From contig DATAUE010000065.1 in assembly GCA_036268425.1 (NCBI GenBank), positions 41,134-105,133 of the forward strand: a stretch of DNA of 64,000 nucleotides, written 5' to 3'. Below, one piece after another: positions 17,516 through 25,498 of this stretch (position 1 is its first letter; each line of letters starts with the position of its first letter). A model generated the notes under the pieces. It was not told the origin of the DNA and ran no database searches. It saw only the letters and a program-made list of their open reading frames with translations. Both the position numbers and the translations under genes were made by a program. This DNA is from DATARH01 sp036268425. GTDB taxonomy: Bacteria; Pseudomonadota; Alphaproteobacteria; ATCC43930; CGMCC-115725.

Positions 17516-18367
17516 TTACTTTGACCGGGCCAGCACGAAGTCGCGCAGCGCCTCGGTGGCACGACGGGACGCGTCGCTGGCCGGGTCGCGCATGATAAAA
17601 GTGTGCGGCTGGCCGTCGAATTTATGCATTTCGAGGCTGCCGCCCTTCGCGCGGTAGGCGGCGGCAAAGCGGTCGGCCATGTCGGGTGTGACGTTGTCAT
17701 CGCCGGTGCCCTGGACGACGATTGCCGGCGGCAAGGTGCCGGCCTCGCCGCGTTCGAGGATCAGTTGCGGGTTGCCTTCCGCCATCTCCGCTTCCGAAGC
17801 CCAGTAGGCGTCGTGCGCCTCGACGAGCCGTGCGTTGCCTTTTTCTTTAGCCATGCGATAGCGCGCCAGCGGGTCGGAGATCGGCCAACACAGCACCAGA
17901 TAGGGCAGGCTCGCATCCTCGCCGACCGCGCCGTTTTCCGACGCCGCGGCATAACGCGGATCGGCGGGCTTCAGCGCCGCCAGCAGCAGTTGATGCGCAC
18001 CACTCGACGTGCCGAGCGCCGACACGAGGTCGCGGCGGCTGTTGAACTCGCCGGCATGCGCCTTCAGCCAGCGGATCGCGTAGTGGATGTCGGCAATCGA
18101 TTCGGGATAGCGGTGCTTGGGCGGCATACGGAAATCGACCGCCAGCACGACAATGCCGCTCTTTGCCAGCGCCGCGTCGAGCGGCGCGTTGTTGAGCCGG
18201 TCGCCCGAAGCCCAAGCACCGCCATGCACGTCAACCAATGCGGGAAACGGCCCGTCCCCCATCGGCCGGTATGACCGCGCCAGCAACGGCGCACCGTCAT
18301 GCCGCCGGTATTCGACATCGCGCGTTTCGATCTTGAACCGCGCCGGAATAGCCACTTCACTTGCCAT
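17516..18367 (-). CDS. Alpha/beta hydrolase of the hormone-sensitive-lipase/acetyl-esterase type
   Basis: A 283-residue esterase. The start at 18367 (MASEVAIP) has GGAGA about 8 bases upstream; a longer frame exists but lacks support. It shows the HSL-family oxyanion motif VDVHGGAW (residues 46-52), the nucleophile elbow G-T-S121-S-G, an acidic residue in GTGDDNVTP and the catalytic His in GQPHTF. There is no signal peptide, so it is cytoplasmic. It converges with the amidohydrolase (16 bases apart) and may hydrolyse an ester or lactone from the same substrate. Substrate unknown. Confidence 0.87.
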   Translation of the reverse strand: MASEVAIPARFKIETRDVEYRRHDGAPLLARSYRPMGDGPFPALVDVHGGAWASGDRLNNAPLDAALAKSGIVVLAVDFRMPPKHRYPESIADIHYAIRWLKAHAGEFNSRRDLVSALGTSSGAHQLLLAALKPADPRYAAASENGAVGEDASLPYLVLCWPISDPLARYRMAKEKGNARLVEAHDAYWASEAEMAEGNPQLILERGEAGTLPPAIVVQGTGDDNVTPDMADRFAAAYRAKGGSLEMHKFDGQPHTFIMRDPASDASRRATEALRDFVLARSK

Positions 18368-18546
18368 AGAGCCAATCTCCTCAAACCGGTCCACAGGATG
18401 CCCGTCGATGGCGCTCGTTCCAAGGCCCGCGCATGGCGGACTATCCGACAACGTAATGTTGCCGCGCTTTGCGCAACTCGAATAAGCGGCTATTCTACGG
18501 TTCGCTGTTGGCAATAACATCCGGCCGGCGCGGCGGAGCGTAGCAT

Positions 18547-19050
18547 TTGACGGCCGATTTTGGCGCCTGGACAAATTACCGGATACCGGAAGACCGCAGC
18601 GACTGGCACCCGCTGGTCGGCCGCATTTTTGAATATTGGCAATCGGTCGCGCCCGCCGGTCAACTGCCGGGGCGCCAGCACATCGTGCCTGAAGACATCC
18701 CGGCATTGTGGTCACGGATGTGGCTGCTCGACATTTTCCGCGACCCGCTGCGGTATCGCTTTCGCCTATGCGGCTCGCTGGTGGTGAATTCGATCGGCCG
18801 TGAAGTTACCGGCACCTGGCTCGATGAGGTGCAACCGCAGACGCTGCTCAACCCGATTGCGCGCGATCGGTTCCGCTATACCGCCGAAACCGGCATGCCG
18901 ACATGGCGGCGCGGTCCCTCATTGTGGGATCGCAACCCCGACCATCGCACCGTCGAAAGCTGCGTCACGCCGCTGGCCGCCGATGGCCGCACGGTCGACA
19001 AGCTGCTGGGCTTCGCGACGTTCTACGATCGCAGCGGCAAGCCGCTCTGA
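18547..19050 (+). CDS. PAS_5 domain protein
   Basis: A 167-residue protein starting at TTG (18547) with GGAG about 9 bases upstream. The body fits the PAS_5 family (PF07310), common in alphaproteobacteria: HPLVGRIFEYWQSVAPAGQLPGRQHIVPEDIPALWSRMWLLDI in segments, FRLCGSLVVNSIGREVTGTWLDE, then LADGR-type PLAADGRTVDKLLGFATFY. It is a single sensor-like domain with no output domain and no signal peptide. Function unknown; the family is thought to bind a small ligand. It lies between the esterase and the enolase-superfamily gene. Confidence 0.75.
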   Translation: MTADFGAWTNYRIPEDRSDWHPLVGRIFEYWQSVAPAGQLPGRQHIVPEDIPALWSRMWLLDIFRDPLRYRFRLCGSLVVNSIGREVTGTWLDEVQPQTLLNPIARDRFRYTAETGMPTWRRGPSLWDRNPDHRTVESCVTPLAADGRTVDKLLGFATFYDRSGKPL

Positions 19051-19175
19051 TCCAAAGACCGGTTTGCGGGCGGCGTCGTGCGCGGCCCGTTCGCGACGGA
19101 CCGACAATAGCGCTTGCTCGGCCTGCCCTCCCCGCGATTTGATGGCGGACACGCAAGACCGGCGGGAGGCGGCGT

Positions 19176-20285
19176 ATGAAGATCACCGATGTCACCCTGA
19201 CCTTGTTCGGCTGGGACAGCATCCCCTCGACGACATACGGACACCATTCGGCCCGTCCGACCGGCAAGAGCGATCTCGGCCTGTTGCGCGTCGTCACCGA
19301 CGAAGGCATCGAAGGGCACGCCTTTCTCGGCACCTCGTCAAACCCGGCGAGCCTCGACGGGCCGGGGCTGATCCGCTTTCTGAAACCGGTCGTGATGGGC
19401 CAGGATCCGCTCGACCGCGAACGCCTCAACAAGCTGTTGTGGGCGCGTGCCCGTGCCGCGACAGTGCGCTCGATCGGCGCGGTCGACATCGCCTTGTGGG
19501 ATATCGCCGGTAAGACGGCGGGGCTGCCGATCCACCGGCTGATCGGCACCTGCCGCGACAAGATCGGCGCTTATGCCAGTTCGGAAATTCACGCGTCGCG
19601 CGAAGCCTACGCTGACCAGGCCAGGCATTATCAATCGACCGGCTGGCACGCCTATAAAATCCACCCGCCGCAGCAATGGCGCGAAGACATCAAAGTGTGC
19701 GAGGCCGTGCGCAAAGCGGTCGGCGACGATTACCAGATCATGCTCGATTCGACCTGGAGCTATCGCTACGAGGAAGCGCTACGCGTCGGTCTCGCAATCC
19801 AGGAAATGGGCTTCTACTGGTACGAAGACCCGCTGTCGGAGCAGGACATCTATAATTACGTCAAGCTGAAGCAGCAGCTTCACATTCCGATCCTCGCGAC
19901 CGAATACCCGATCGGCGGCCTCGATTCATACATACCTTGGGTGATGCAGCGCGCCACCGACATGCTGCGCGGCGACGTGGCCGTCAAAGGCGGCATCACG
20001 ACATTGATCAAGACAGCGCACCTCGCCGAAGCCTTCCGGATGAATTACGAGGTGCATCATGGCGGCAATTCCCTGAACAACGTCGCCAACCTGCACGTCA
20101 TCATGGCGATCCGGAACACCGAGCTGTTCGAGGTGCTGTTGCCCGATGCAATGCAGAAATACGGGATGGAAGAGGAAATCACGCCCGATCGTGACGGCTT
20201 CGTTCACGCTCCGACCGGTCCCGGGCTCGGCGCGGCGATCGATTTCGCCCTGATCGAGCGGCACAAGATCGGAGTGCTCAGCTGA
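19176..20285 (+). CDS. Enolase-superfamily (mandelate racemase/muconate lactonizing-like) enzyme
   Basis: A 369-residue acid-sugar dehydratase/racemase-type protein; the start follows GGGAGG. The N-terminal capping domain (MKITDVTLTLFGWD) is followed by the barrel: GAVDIALWDIAGK, then the basic pair K-I-H in AYKIHPP where mandelate racemase has K-x-K. Metal ligands are Asp in IMLDSTW, Glu in WYEDPL and Glu in LATEYP. A His in VHHGGNS is the likely base on the seventh strand. These enzymes remove the proton next to a carboxylate with Mg2+. The His replacing the second Lys is noteworthy. It shares an overlapping stop/start (TGATG) with the GFA gene, so the two are coupled. Substrate unknown, probably a hydroxy or sugar acid. 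Confidence 0.88.
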   Translation: MKITDVTLTLFGWDSIPSTTYGHHSARPTGKSDLGLLRVVTDEGIEGHAFLGTSSNPASLDGPGLIRFLKPVVMGQDPLDRERLNKLLWARARAATVRSIGAVDIALWDIAGKTAGLPIHRLIGTCRDKIGAYASSEIHASREAYADQARHYQSTGWHAYKIHPPQQWREDIKVCEAVRKAVGDDYQIMLDSTWSYRYEEALRVGLAIQEMGFYWYEDPLSEQDIYNYVKLKQQLHIPILATEYPIGGLDSYIPWVMQRATDMLRGDVAVKGGITTLIKTAHLAEAFRMNYEVHHGGNSLNNVANLHVIMAIRNTELFEVLLPDAMQKYGMEEEITPDRDGFVHAPTGPGLGAAIDFALIERHKIGVLS

Positions 20286-20644
20286 TGCCGGATGCAAAAA
20301 CCTATACCGGCGGTTGCCATTGCGGCGCGGTGCGATACCGGGTGACCGCATCGCTCGACAAGGTGATTTCGTGCAACTGCTCGATCTGCGCCAAACGCGG
20401 TTCGCTGCTGGCATTTGCGGCAGCGGATCAGTTCAGCTTGTTATCGGGCGATGGCGATCTCGCCGATTACCAGTTCAACAAGAAAATCATCCACCACCAG
20501 TTTTGCCGCAAATGCGGCATCGGGTCGTTCGCCCGAGGTACTGCACCCAACGGCGCGGAAATGGTTGCGATCAATGTCCGTTGTCTCGACGATATCGATC
20601 TCGCGACCCTGACGCCGACCCCGTTTGACGGGAAAAGCCTTTAA
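20285..20644 (+). CDS. GFA/CENP-V family protein (glutathione-dependent formaldehyde-activating fold)
   Basis: A 119-residue protein, start overlapping the previous stop by one base. It has the zinc-binding cysteines of the GFA fold: GGCHCGAVRY, CNCSICAKRG and FCRKCGIGSF, and the conserved end AINVRCLDDID. The name-giving enzyme Gfa was proposed to join glutathione and formaldehyde, but most family members have no proven activity. Coupling to the enolase-superfamily enzyme may mean that an aldehyde or thiol adduct is handled in the same route. Confidence 0.88.
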   Translation: MPDAKTYTGGCHCGAVRYRVTASLDKVISCNCSICAKRGSLLAFAAADQFSLLSGDGDLADYQFNKKIIHHQFCRKCGIGSFARGTAPNGAEMVAINVRCLDDIDLATLTPTPFDGKSL

Positions 20645-20745
20645 TCGGCGGCACCATTGCCGTCGCGGGAAGCAGGCATTAAGGTTTGCACAGGCTTTAC
20701 ACCTGAACTCCCTGTCAAGCCCTGCCTGTGAAGAAGGATCGCGAC

Positions 20746-21507
20746 ATGAATGACACGATGACCCTATCGCAGCGCGCCGACGCGCTCGAAAAGCAGATGA
20801 GCGACGAACTCGATTACATTGTCATCAAGTCCCGCCTTTATACGATGGCCGACGCCGATATGGGGCCGGCGCCGAATGCCGCGGCCGAAATGGCAAAGAA
20901 CCCAAAGGCACGAGTGCTGATGGGCGACGACCCGCGGCTGCCGGAAATGCCGGAAAAGCCGACATTGATGGATTTCTTCCATTATCGCTTTGGCCCGTCG
21001 GCACATTTGCTGCAAAGCGCGCGGCATGCGGTCAAGGGCGGCCTCAGTGAAAAAATGGTGCTCGCCTGCCTGCTGCACGACATTTCGACGATCGGCTTTA
21101 TCCGTGGCGATCATGGATATTGGGGCGCACAGCTTGTCGAACCCTATGTCGACGAGGAGATCACCTGGGCCATCCGGGCGCATCAGGTATTGCGATTCTA
21201 TCCTGACGACTCAGTCGGCTATGAATACCCGCAATCCTACGTCAAGTCATTTGGTGCGGACTATCGCCCAGACCCCTACATCGAAGAAGACTACAAACGG
21301 ATGCGGGATCACAAATGGTATATGTCGGGCCGGATGATTACCGTGCACGACATCTATTCGTTTGACCCGACCGTGGAAGTCGAGCTGGAAGAATTTACCG
21401 ATGTTATCGGGCGTAACTTCAAGCAGCCCAAGGAAGGGTTGGGCTTTGACAACAGCCCGGTCGCGCATATGTGGCGTGCGATGATCCGGCCGGCAAAATA
21501 CCTGTAA
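20746..21507 (+). CDS. HD-domain protein, uncharacterised
   Basis: A 253-residue protein. The start at 20746 has AAGAAGGA about 7 bases upstream; an earlier GTG at 20728 is in frame. A helical metal-dependent hydrolase-like core is visible: HLLQSARHA, then CLLHDISTIGF (the HD pair) and IRAHQVLRFY, as in HD phosphohydrolases such as inositol oxygenase-like proteins. The C-terminal half is rich in Tyr and charged residues (YIEEDYKRMRDHKWYM, VHDIYSFDP). No signal peptide. It follows the GFA gene by 101 bp and could belong to the same operon. Catalysis is not established. Confidence 0.6.
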   Translation: MNDTMTLSQRADALEKQMSDELDYIVIKSRLYTMADADMGPAPNAAAEMAKNPKARVLMGDDPRLPEMPEKPTLMDFFHYRFGPSAHLLQSARHAVKGGLSEKMVLACLLHDISTIGFIRGDHGYWGAQLVEPYVDEEITWAIRAHQVLRFYPDDSVGYEYPQSYVKSFGADYRPDPYIEEDYKRMRDHKWYMSGRMITVHDIYSFDPTVEVELEEFTDVIGRNFKQPKEGLGFDNSPVAHMWRAMIRPAKYL

Positions 21508-21528
21508 AGCTCGGCGGAAAAAACGGCT

Positions 21529-21550
21529 CGCCCCCGCATTCGCGGGGGCG
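21529..21550. terminator. Perfect 9-bp stem, terminator of the minus-strand gene
   Basis: CGCCCCCGC and GCGGGGGCG form a perfect stem around ATTC. On the minus strand the hairpin is followed by GAGCCGTTTTTT, so it can stop transcription of the secreted-protein gene ending at 21696. For the plus-strand HD gene there is no T run. The stem resembles dispersed palindromes of alphaproteobacteria, so it may be an intergenic repeat serving as a terminator. Confidence 0.6.
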
Positions 21551-21695
21551 GTAGGCCGGGCCGCCCGCCGGCGGCTCGCATCTCCGCTGGGGTCGGCAGA
21601 ACGTCGTATTTATGGTTGGTCAACTGTTACGCACGACGGCCGGGACTACCCCGGCCATCGTAACAATTCTTTACGCCGTCAAGCGGCGCAGTGCT

Positions 21696-22007
21696 TTAGC
21701 AAGCGTAATAGCGCCGGTAGTACGGGTCCCAGCAGCTGCGCGGCGCGGCGTAATACGGGGCCGGCGGATAATAGGCTGCCGGTGGCGCATAATACGGCGC
21801 AGCGTAATACGGATTGTAATAGGGCGCCGCCGTCGAGGCGATCGCCGCCCCGGCCACTGCACCGCCGAGAACCCCGAGTGCGATACCGGCGCCATTGCCT
21901 CTCGCCTGCGCGGCATTCGGCGCCGCGGCCAACGTAGCCGTCACGGCAACCGCCGCGGTCAGTGCCAGCGCGCGGCCGCTCCGCTTGGCAACGTCGATAA
22001 TGGCCAT
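21696..22007 (-). CDS. Small Tyr/Pro-rich secreted protein with glycine-zipper-like segment
   Basis: A 103-residue protein. The start at 22007 (MAIIDVAKR) has GGAGGA a few bases upstream; the ATG four codons earlier overlaps that site. A signal peptide (LALTAAVAVTATLAAA, cleavage around AQA) precedes a small-residue stretch IALGVLGGAVAGAAIAS that looks like a glycine zipper, and a tail of repeated PYY/YYAPP units ending in CWDPYYRRYYAC. Such proteins are common in rhizobiales and rhodospirillales and are probably cell-surface or outer-membrane associated. Function unknown. Confidence 0.65.
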   Translation of the reverse strand: MAIIDVAKRSGRALALTAAVAVTATLAAAPNAAQARGNGAGIALGVLGGAVAGAAIASTAAPYYNPYYAAPYYAPPAAYYPPAPYYAAPRSCWDPYYRRYYAC

Positions 22008-22107
22008 TTCGTCCTCCATTGGTGACCAGCACCGGTAGCATTCTCACCGATACCCGTTGACAGATGACTAACGAGCGAACGGCCGGCGCATTCCCCCGGA
22101 GTGTGGA

Positions 22108-23823
22108 TTAGGATGCGGTCCGCGTCCAGACCGCATCGGCGGTCGCGACGAAATCGACCCGACCGTCAGCCAGTGCCTTCAGGCATTCTTCGGGCCGGTT
22201 GACGATCGGCTCCTCGTGCACGTTAAAGCTGGTATTGACCAGCACCGGCAGCCCGGTATGCGCCGTAAACCCCCTGAGAATATCGAAGTACAGCGGGTGT
22301 TCAGCGCGTTTGATGATTTGCGGCCGGGCACTGCCATCAATATGGACGACCGCCGGGATGCGCTCGCGCCATTCCGGCTGTACCGCGCAGCAAATCGTCA
22401 TAAATTGCGCGGCATAGCGATTGACCGGGCCGATATCGAACACCGCGGCGGCCTCTCCTTCACTGACGACCGGCGCAAACGGCATGAACTCGCTGCGCTG
22501 CAATCGGTCGTTCAATGTCTGATTGACGGCCGCATTGGCCGGACTGGCGAGAATGCTGCGCGCGCCGAGCGCCCGTGGCCCATATTCCATGCGGCCGTGA
22601 TACACTGCGCCGATCCGCCCCGCGGCAAGCCACTCGGCCGCCAGCGCCGCGGGATCGCCGGCATGTCGCACAGCCCCGCCCGTGGTGGCGACTCGAGCGA
22701 ATGCGTCGGCATCACCGGTGGCGCCCCAATAGACATCGCTCAGGCGATAGCGCCGCCCGAGCCAACTGTCCAGGCCGTCGCGTTGCAGCAGGAATTGCAA
22801 GGCACCACCGATCACCAGCCCGTCATCCCCCATCGGCGGCACCACGAACACCTCGTCGACCGACAATGTCTCGGTCAGTACCCGGTTGAGCCGGACATTG
22901 GCAAAAACCCCGCCGGCCAGGCCAAGCCGCCGCACGCCATGCCGTTGCAGCAGGCGGCCGACCGACTCCCGGATACCCCATTCGAGAAGTGCCTGCACCG
23001 AAGCGGCGGCATTCTCGCGCGTTTCGGGCTGCACCAATGCCCGAAAGCCGTTGCGCAGCGCCACATCATCGACGAAATCCATATCGATGCGGCCGTCATC
23101 GGCGATGCTGAAATGTTGCTGCATCTGCGGCAGCAGCGTCGGTTCGCCATAAGCGGCCAGCCCGGTCAGCTTGCCTTCATGGCGGTTCATGCGAAATCCC
23201 AGCGCCTCGGTGACATAGCCGTAGGCGAGACCAAGACTGCCTGACGGCCGGGCGCGCCCGAGCCAGCGATCGTCGCCGTAAAGATTGGTCAGCGTGCCGT
23301 CGCGCAGCAGGTTATGGCTGTAATAGACCTGATCACCGCTGCCATCGGCAGTGTACAAAAGCGCCTCTTCCCAATCGGTAAAAAACAGACTCGGCAGCGC
23401 GTGGCTGAAATGATGGTTTGAAAAATACAGCTTCACATCCGGCCGCAGCCCGAGATCGGCGAGGAACGCGGCGGAATCGAAGACGTCGTCGGCGCGTCGT
23501 CCGAGCTTGCTGACGACGACATTCATTTCGCGCATCTTTTCGTGCCCGGTCAGCCGCCGCAGCCCTTCCCGCAGTTTTTCATGCCCTCGCCAATAGGTGA
23601 AATATCGGCGCAGAAAAAACGCCCGAGTGCAGACCAGCACATCGACATCGCGCCGCGTGACGCCGGCGATGCCCAACACTTCGGCGATCGATTGCTCGGG
23701 AAACCCGCCCGAACCTTTGACCCGGTTCATCCGTTCTTCGGCAACGGCGGCCAGAACGCGGTAATCGTCAAACAGGGCCGCCGATGAATCATGCGGCCCG
23801 GAATGCAGGCTTAAAATCAGCAT
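22108..23823 (-). CDS. NodU/CmcH-family O-carbamoyltransferase
   Basis: A 571-residue carbamoyltransferase with an N-terminal Kae1-like (ASKHA-fold) domain and a C-terminal YrdC-like domain. Visible motifs are ILSLHSGPHDSSAALF, VAEERMNRVKGSGGFP, SNHHFSHALPSLFF (metal-binding His residues), TADGSGD, GGVFANVRLN, then EYGPRALGARSILASPA, MPFAPVV and NTSFNVHEEPIVNRPEECLKAL. Family members make carbamoyl-adenylate from carbamoyl phosphate and ATP and move the carbamoyl group to a hydroxyl of a Nod factor, antibiotic or sugar. No nod, cephamycin or glycan genes lie beside it, so the acceptor is unknown. An 11-bp palindrome lies 49 bp upstream of its start. Confidence 0.9.
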   Translation of the reverse strand: MLILSLHSGPHDSSAALFDDYRVLAAVAEERMNRVKGSGGFPEQSIAEVLGIAGVTRRDVDVLVCTRAFFLRRYFTYWRGHEKLREGLRRLTGHEKMREMNVVVSKLGRRADDVFDSAAFLADLGLRPDVKLYFSNHHFSHALPSLFFTDWEEALLYTADGSGDQVYYSHNLLRDGTLTNLYGDDRWLGRARPSGSLGLAYGYVTEALGFRMNRHEGKLTGLAAYGEPTLLPQMQQHFSIADDGRIDMDFVDDVALRNGFRALVQPETRENAAASVQALLEWGIRESVGRLLQRHGVRRLGLAGGVFANVRLNRVLTETLSVDEVFVVPPMGDDGLVIGGALQFLLQRDGLDSWLGRRYRLSDVYWGATGDADAFARVATTGGAVRHAGDPAALAAEWLAAGRIGAVYHGRMEYGPRALGARSILASPANAAVNQTLNDRLQRSEFMPFAPVVSEGEAAAVFDIGPVNRYAAQFMTICCAVQPEWRERIPAVVHIDGSARPQIIKRAEHPLYFDILRGFTAHTGLPVLVNTSFNVHEEPIVNRPEECLKALADGRVDFVATADAVWTRTAS

Positions 23824-23871
23824 TCAACAAATGGCTTTGCAGTTTCCGGGCGAGGTTCCAGCCCAACATTG

Positions 23872-23897
23872 GTCATCCCGGCCCGCGCCGGGATGAC
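23872..23897. repeat. Perfect 11-bp palindrome, REP-like
   Basis: GTCATCCCGGC and GCCGGGATGAC flank a 4-base loop (CCGC). It lies between the carbamoyltransferase start and the end of the MBL gene, both on the minus strand. The sequence resembles the dispersed intergenic palindromes common in alphaproteobacteria. There is no T run after it, so termination is uncertain. Confidence 0.55.
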
Positions 23898-23910
23898 AAT
23901 CTATAAAGCC

Positions 23911-24786
23911 TTACCCAGCACGGCCAGATTCTTTCCGTTCCTGAATACGGCGATGCAAATTGTTGACGATCATGCCGGTAAGCCGCTCGTCGTGGATGAA
24001 CAGGCGCTGGCCGATCGGATACGGGTCCTGCCGGGTTACCGGCACGCCCTCCTGCAGAATCTGCTCTGGCCCAACACCGCGATCGACATAGGTTTCGATA
24101 AATCCGACCCAGTTTTCCACGATCTGCGCCTGTTCCTTCAGATAGGCCTTGCCGCAGGGCTCGCCGTGACCCGGCACGATGATCTCGGCATCAAGCGCCT
24201 CGATGCTTCGCAACGCGCTCAGCCATTCCCAGGGGTCACATTCCTGCAGCCAGGAACGGCATTTGTGAAACACGTTGTCACCGGTAAAGACGACGCCTTC
24301 TTCCGGCACATAAACCGATGTCTGCGGCGCGGTATGGCCGGGGTGATGGATGATGCGGAACGTGTGGTCGCCGACATTGAGTGTCAGCCCGTCGGTGAAA
24401 GTGACACTCGGCCCGTGCGGGTCGGTATAGTCCGGATGGCCGAGCAGAAACACGCTGTCCGGGTCGGTTTGTTTCAGGCGCTCGCGCTTTTCTTCGAGCG
24501 AGCCGAACGCGTTGAGGTAGCGCTCAAAGCATTCCTGCAACTGCACTTGGCCGACCACCGGCACATGCGGGAAAAACGCGTTGCCCGAGATATGGTCGCC
24601 ATGCGGCTCGGTGTTGATCAGGTAGCGGATCGGCGCCTTTTCTTCCATCATCTCGCGCCAGCGCACCGCATCGATCGGCTGTTGCGGTGTGTCGATCATT
24701 ACATAGCCGTCATTGGTCTCGACAAAGCTCGGATTACAGCCGGCGTAATAGATTTCGGTAAAGCTGTTGCGTCCGACTCTGCGCAT
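23911..24786 (-). CDS. Metallo-beta-lactamase-fold hydrolase with altered first metal ligand
   Basis: A 291-residue MBL-fold protein; the start at 24786 follows GGGAGGG. The metal motif usually THxHxDH reads N-T-E60-P-H62-G-D64-H65, so the first His is replaced by Glu. Other ligands are present: His in HHPGHTAPQ (about 160), Asp in FTGDNVF and His in VPGHGEPCG. The fold is otherwise typical (YVMIDTPQQP, VVFTGDNVFHKC). Members hydrolyse lactones, thioesters or phosphodiesters, or work as dioxygenases. Glu at this position occurs in some branches and could bind a different metal. Neighbours on the same strand are the alpha/beta hydrolase upstream and the carbamoyltransferase downstream. Substrate unknown. 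Confidence 0.85.
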   Translation of the reverse strand: MRRVGRNSFTEIYYAGCNPSFVETNDGYVMIDTPQQPIDAVRWREMMEEKAPIRYLINTEPHGDHISGNAFFPHVPVVGQVQLQECFERYLNAFGSLEEKRERLKQTDPDSVFLLGHPDYTDPHGPSVTFTDGLTLNVGDHTFRIIHHPGHTAPQTSVYVPEEGVVFTGDNVFHKCRSWLQECDPWEWLSALRSIEALDAEIIVPGHGEPCGKAYLKEQAQIVENWVGFIETYVDRGVGPEQILQEGVPVTRQDPYPIGQRLFIHDERLTGMIVNNLHRRIQERKESGRAG

Positions 24787-24817
24787 GTTTCCCTCCCGTC
24801 CAGGCCCGTCGAGATTG

Positions 24818-25489
24818 TCACGATTGCCGGTATCCCGCCAGCCCGTGGGCCTGCCCGCCAAGCTGGGTCAAACATGCATCGACCACACCGGCGAGATCGA
24901 ACCGTCCGCGCTTGAGATCGTGCCCGGCGCGCTCGACCCGAATTAATCGGGTTGCGGCCGGGATCAACGGCAATGCCGCCTCAAGTTCAGCGATTGAGCC
25001 GAAAGGGTCTGCCGTGCCCTGGACAAAAATCGCCGGGGTGCGCAGCCGGGGGAAATGCTCGGTGCGCAGGCGCTCGGGTTTGCCCGGTGGGTGCAACGGA
25101 TACGAAAACAGCAACAGCAGATCGACAAGCCCCGGCTCGTCGGCCGCCAGCATCGTCGCCTGCCGGCCGCCATAGGACTGGCCGCCCAGTATCAGCCCGC
25201 CGGAGACGATATTGCGCAGCGCCGCAACGGCGAGGCGCAAGCCCGCCCGGTCCGCTGCCGCTCCGGACGGCGAGGGTGGGCCGGACGGCCGCCGCTGTCG
25301 AAACGGCAGATCGCACCGCAAAACATGAAGCCCGACCGCACTGAATGCCTCGGCCGCTGCCACCAGCAGCGCCGCGTTGCAGTTTCCGCCGGCGCCGTGC
25401 GTCAGCACAGCCCCGTGCGGGCGCGGCGACTCGGGCCTATGCAGAAAGCCGCGTATGCCCTCTGCCTCGAACGCCTCGCCGTTCACCAC
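24818..25489 (-). CDS. Alpha/beta hydrolase (dienelactone-hydrolase/KANL3-like)
   Basis: A 223-residue hydrolase. The strand-helix parts read GAVLTHGAGGNCNAALL (oxyanion region), LGGQSYGGRQATML with the nucleophile Ser (G-x-S-x-G), IFVQGTADPFGS with the acidic residue and ERAGHDLKR with the catalytic His. This matches the small KANL3/Tex30-like branch of the dienelactone hydrolase superfamily, whose bacterial members are poorly known. No signal peptide. It lies 31 bp before the MBL gene on the same strand and 9 bp after the GST gene, so the genes from 26155 down to 23911 may form one transcript. Confidence 0.82.
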   Translation of the reverse strand: MVNGEAFEAEGIRGFLHRPESPRPHGAVLTHGAGGNCNAALLVAAAEAFSAVGLHVLRCDLPFRQRRPSGPPSPSGAAADRAGLRLAVAALRNIVSGGLILGGQSYGGRQATMLAADEPGLVDLLLLFSYPLHPPGKPERLRTEHFPRLRTPAIFVQGTADPFGSIAELEAALPLIPAATRLIRVERAGHDLKRGRFDLAGVVDACLTQLGGQAHGLAGYRQS

Positions 25490-25498
25490 TTCTGCCCG

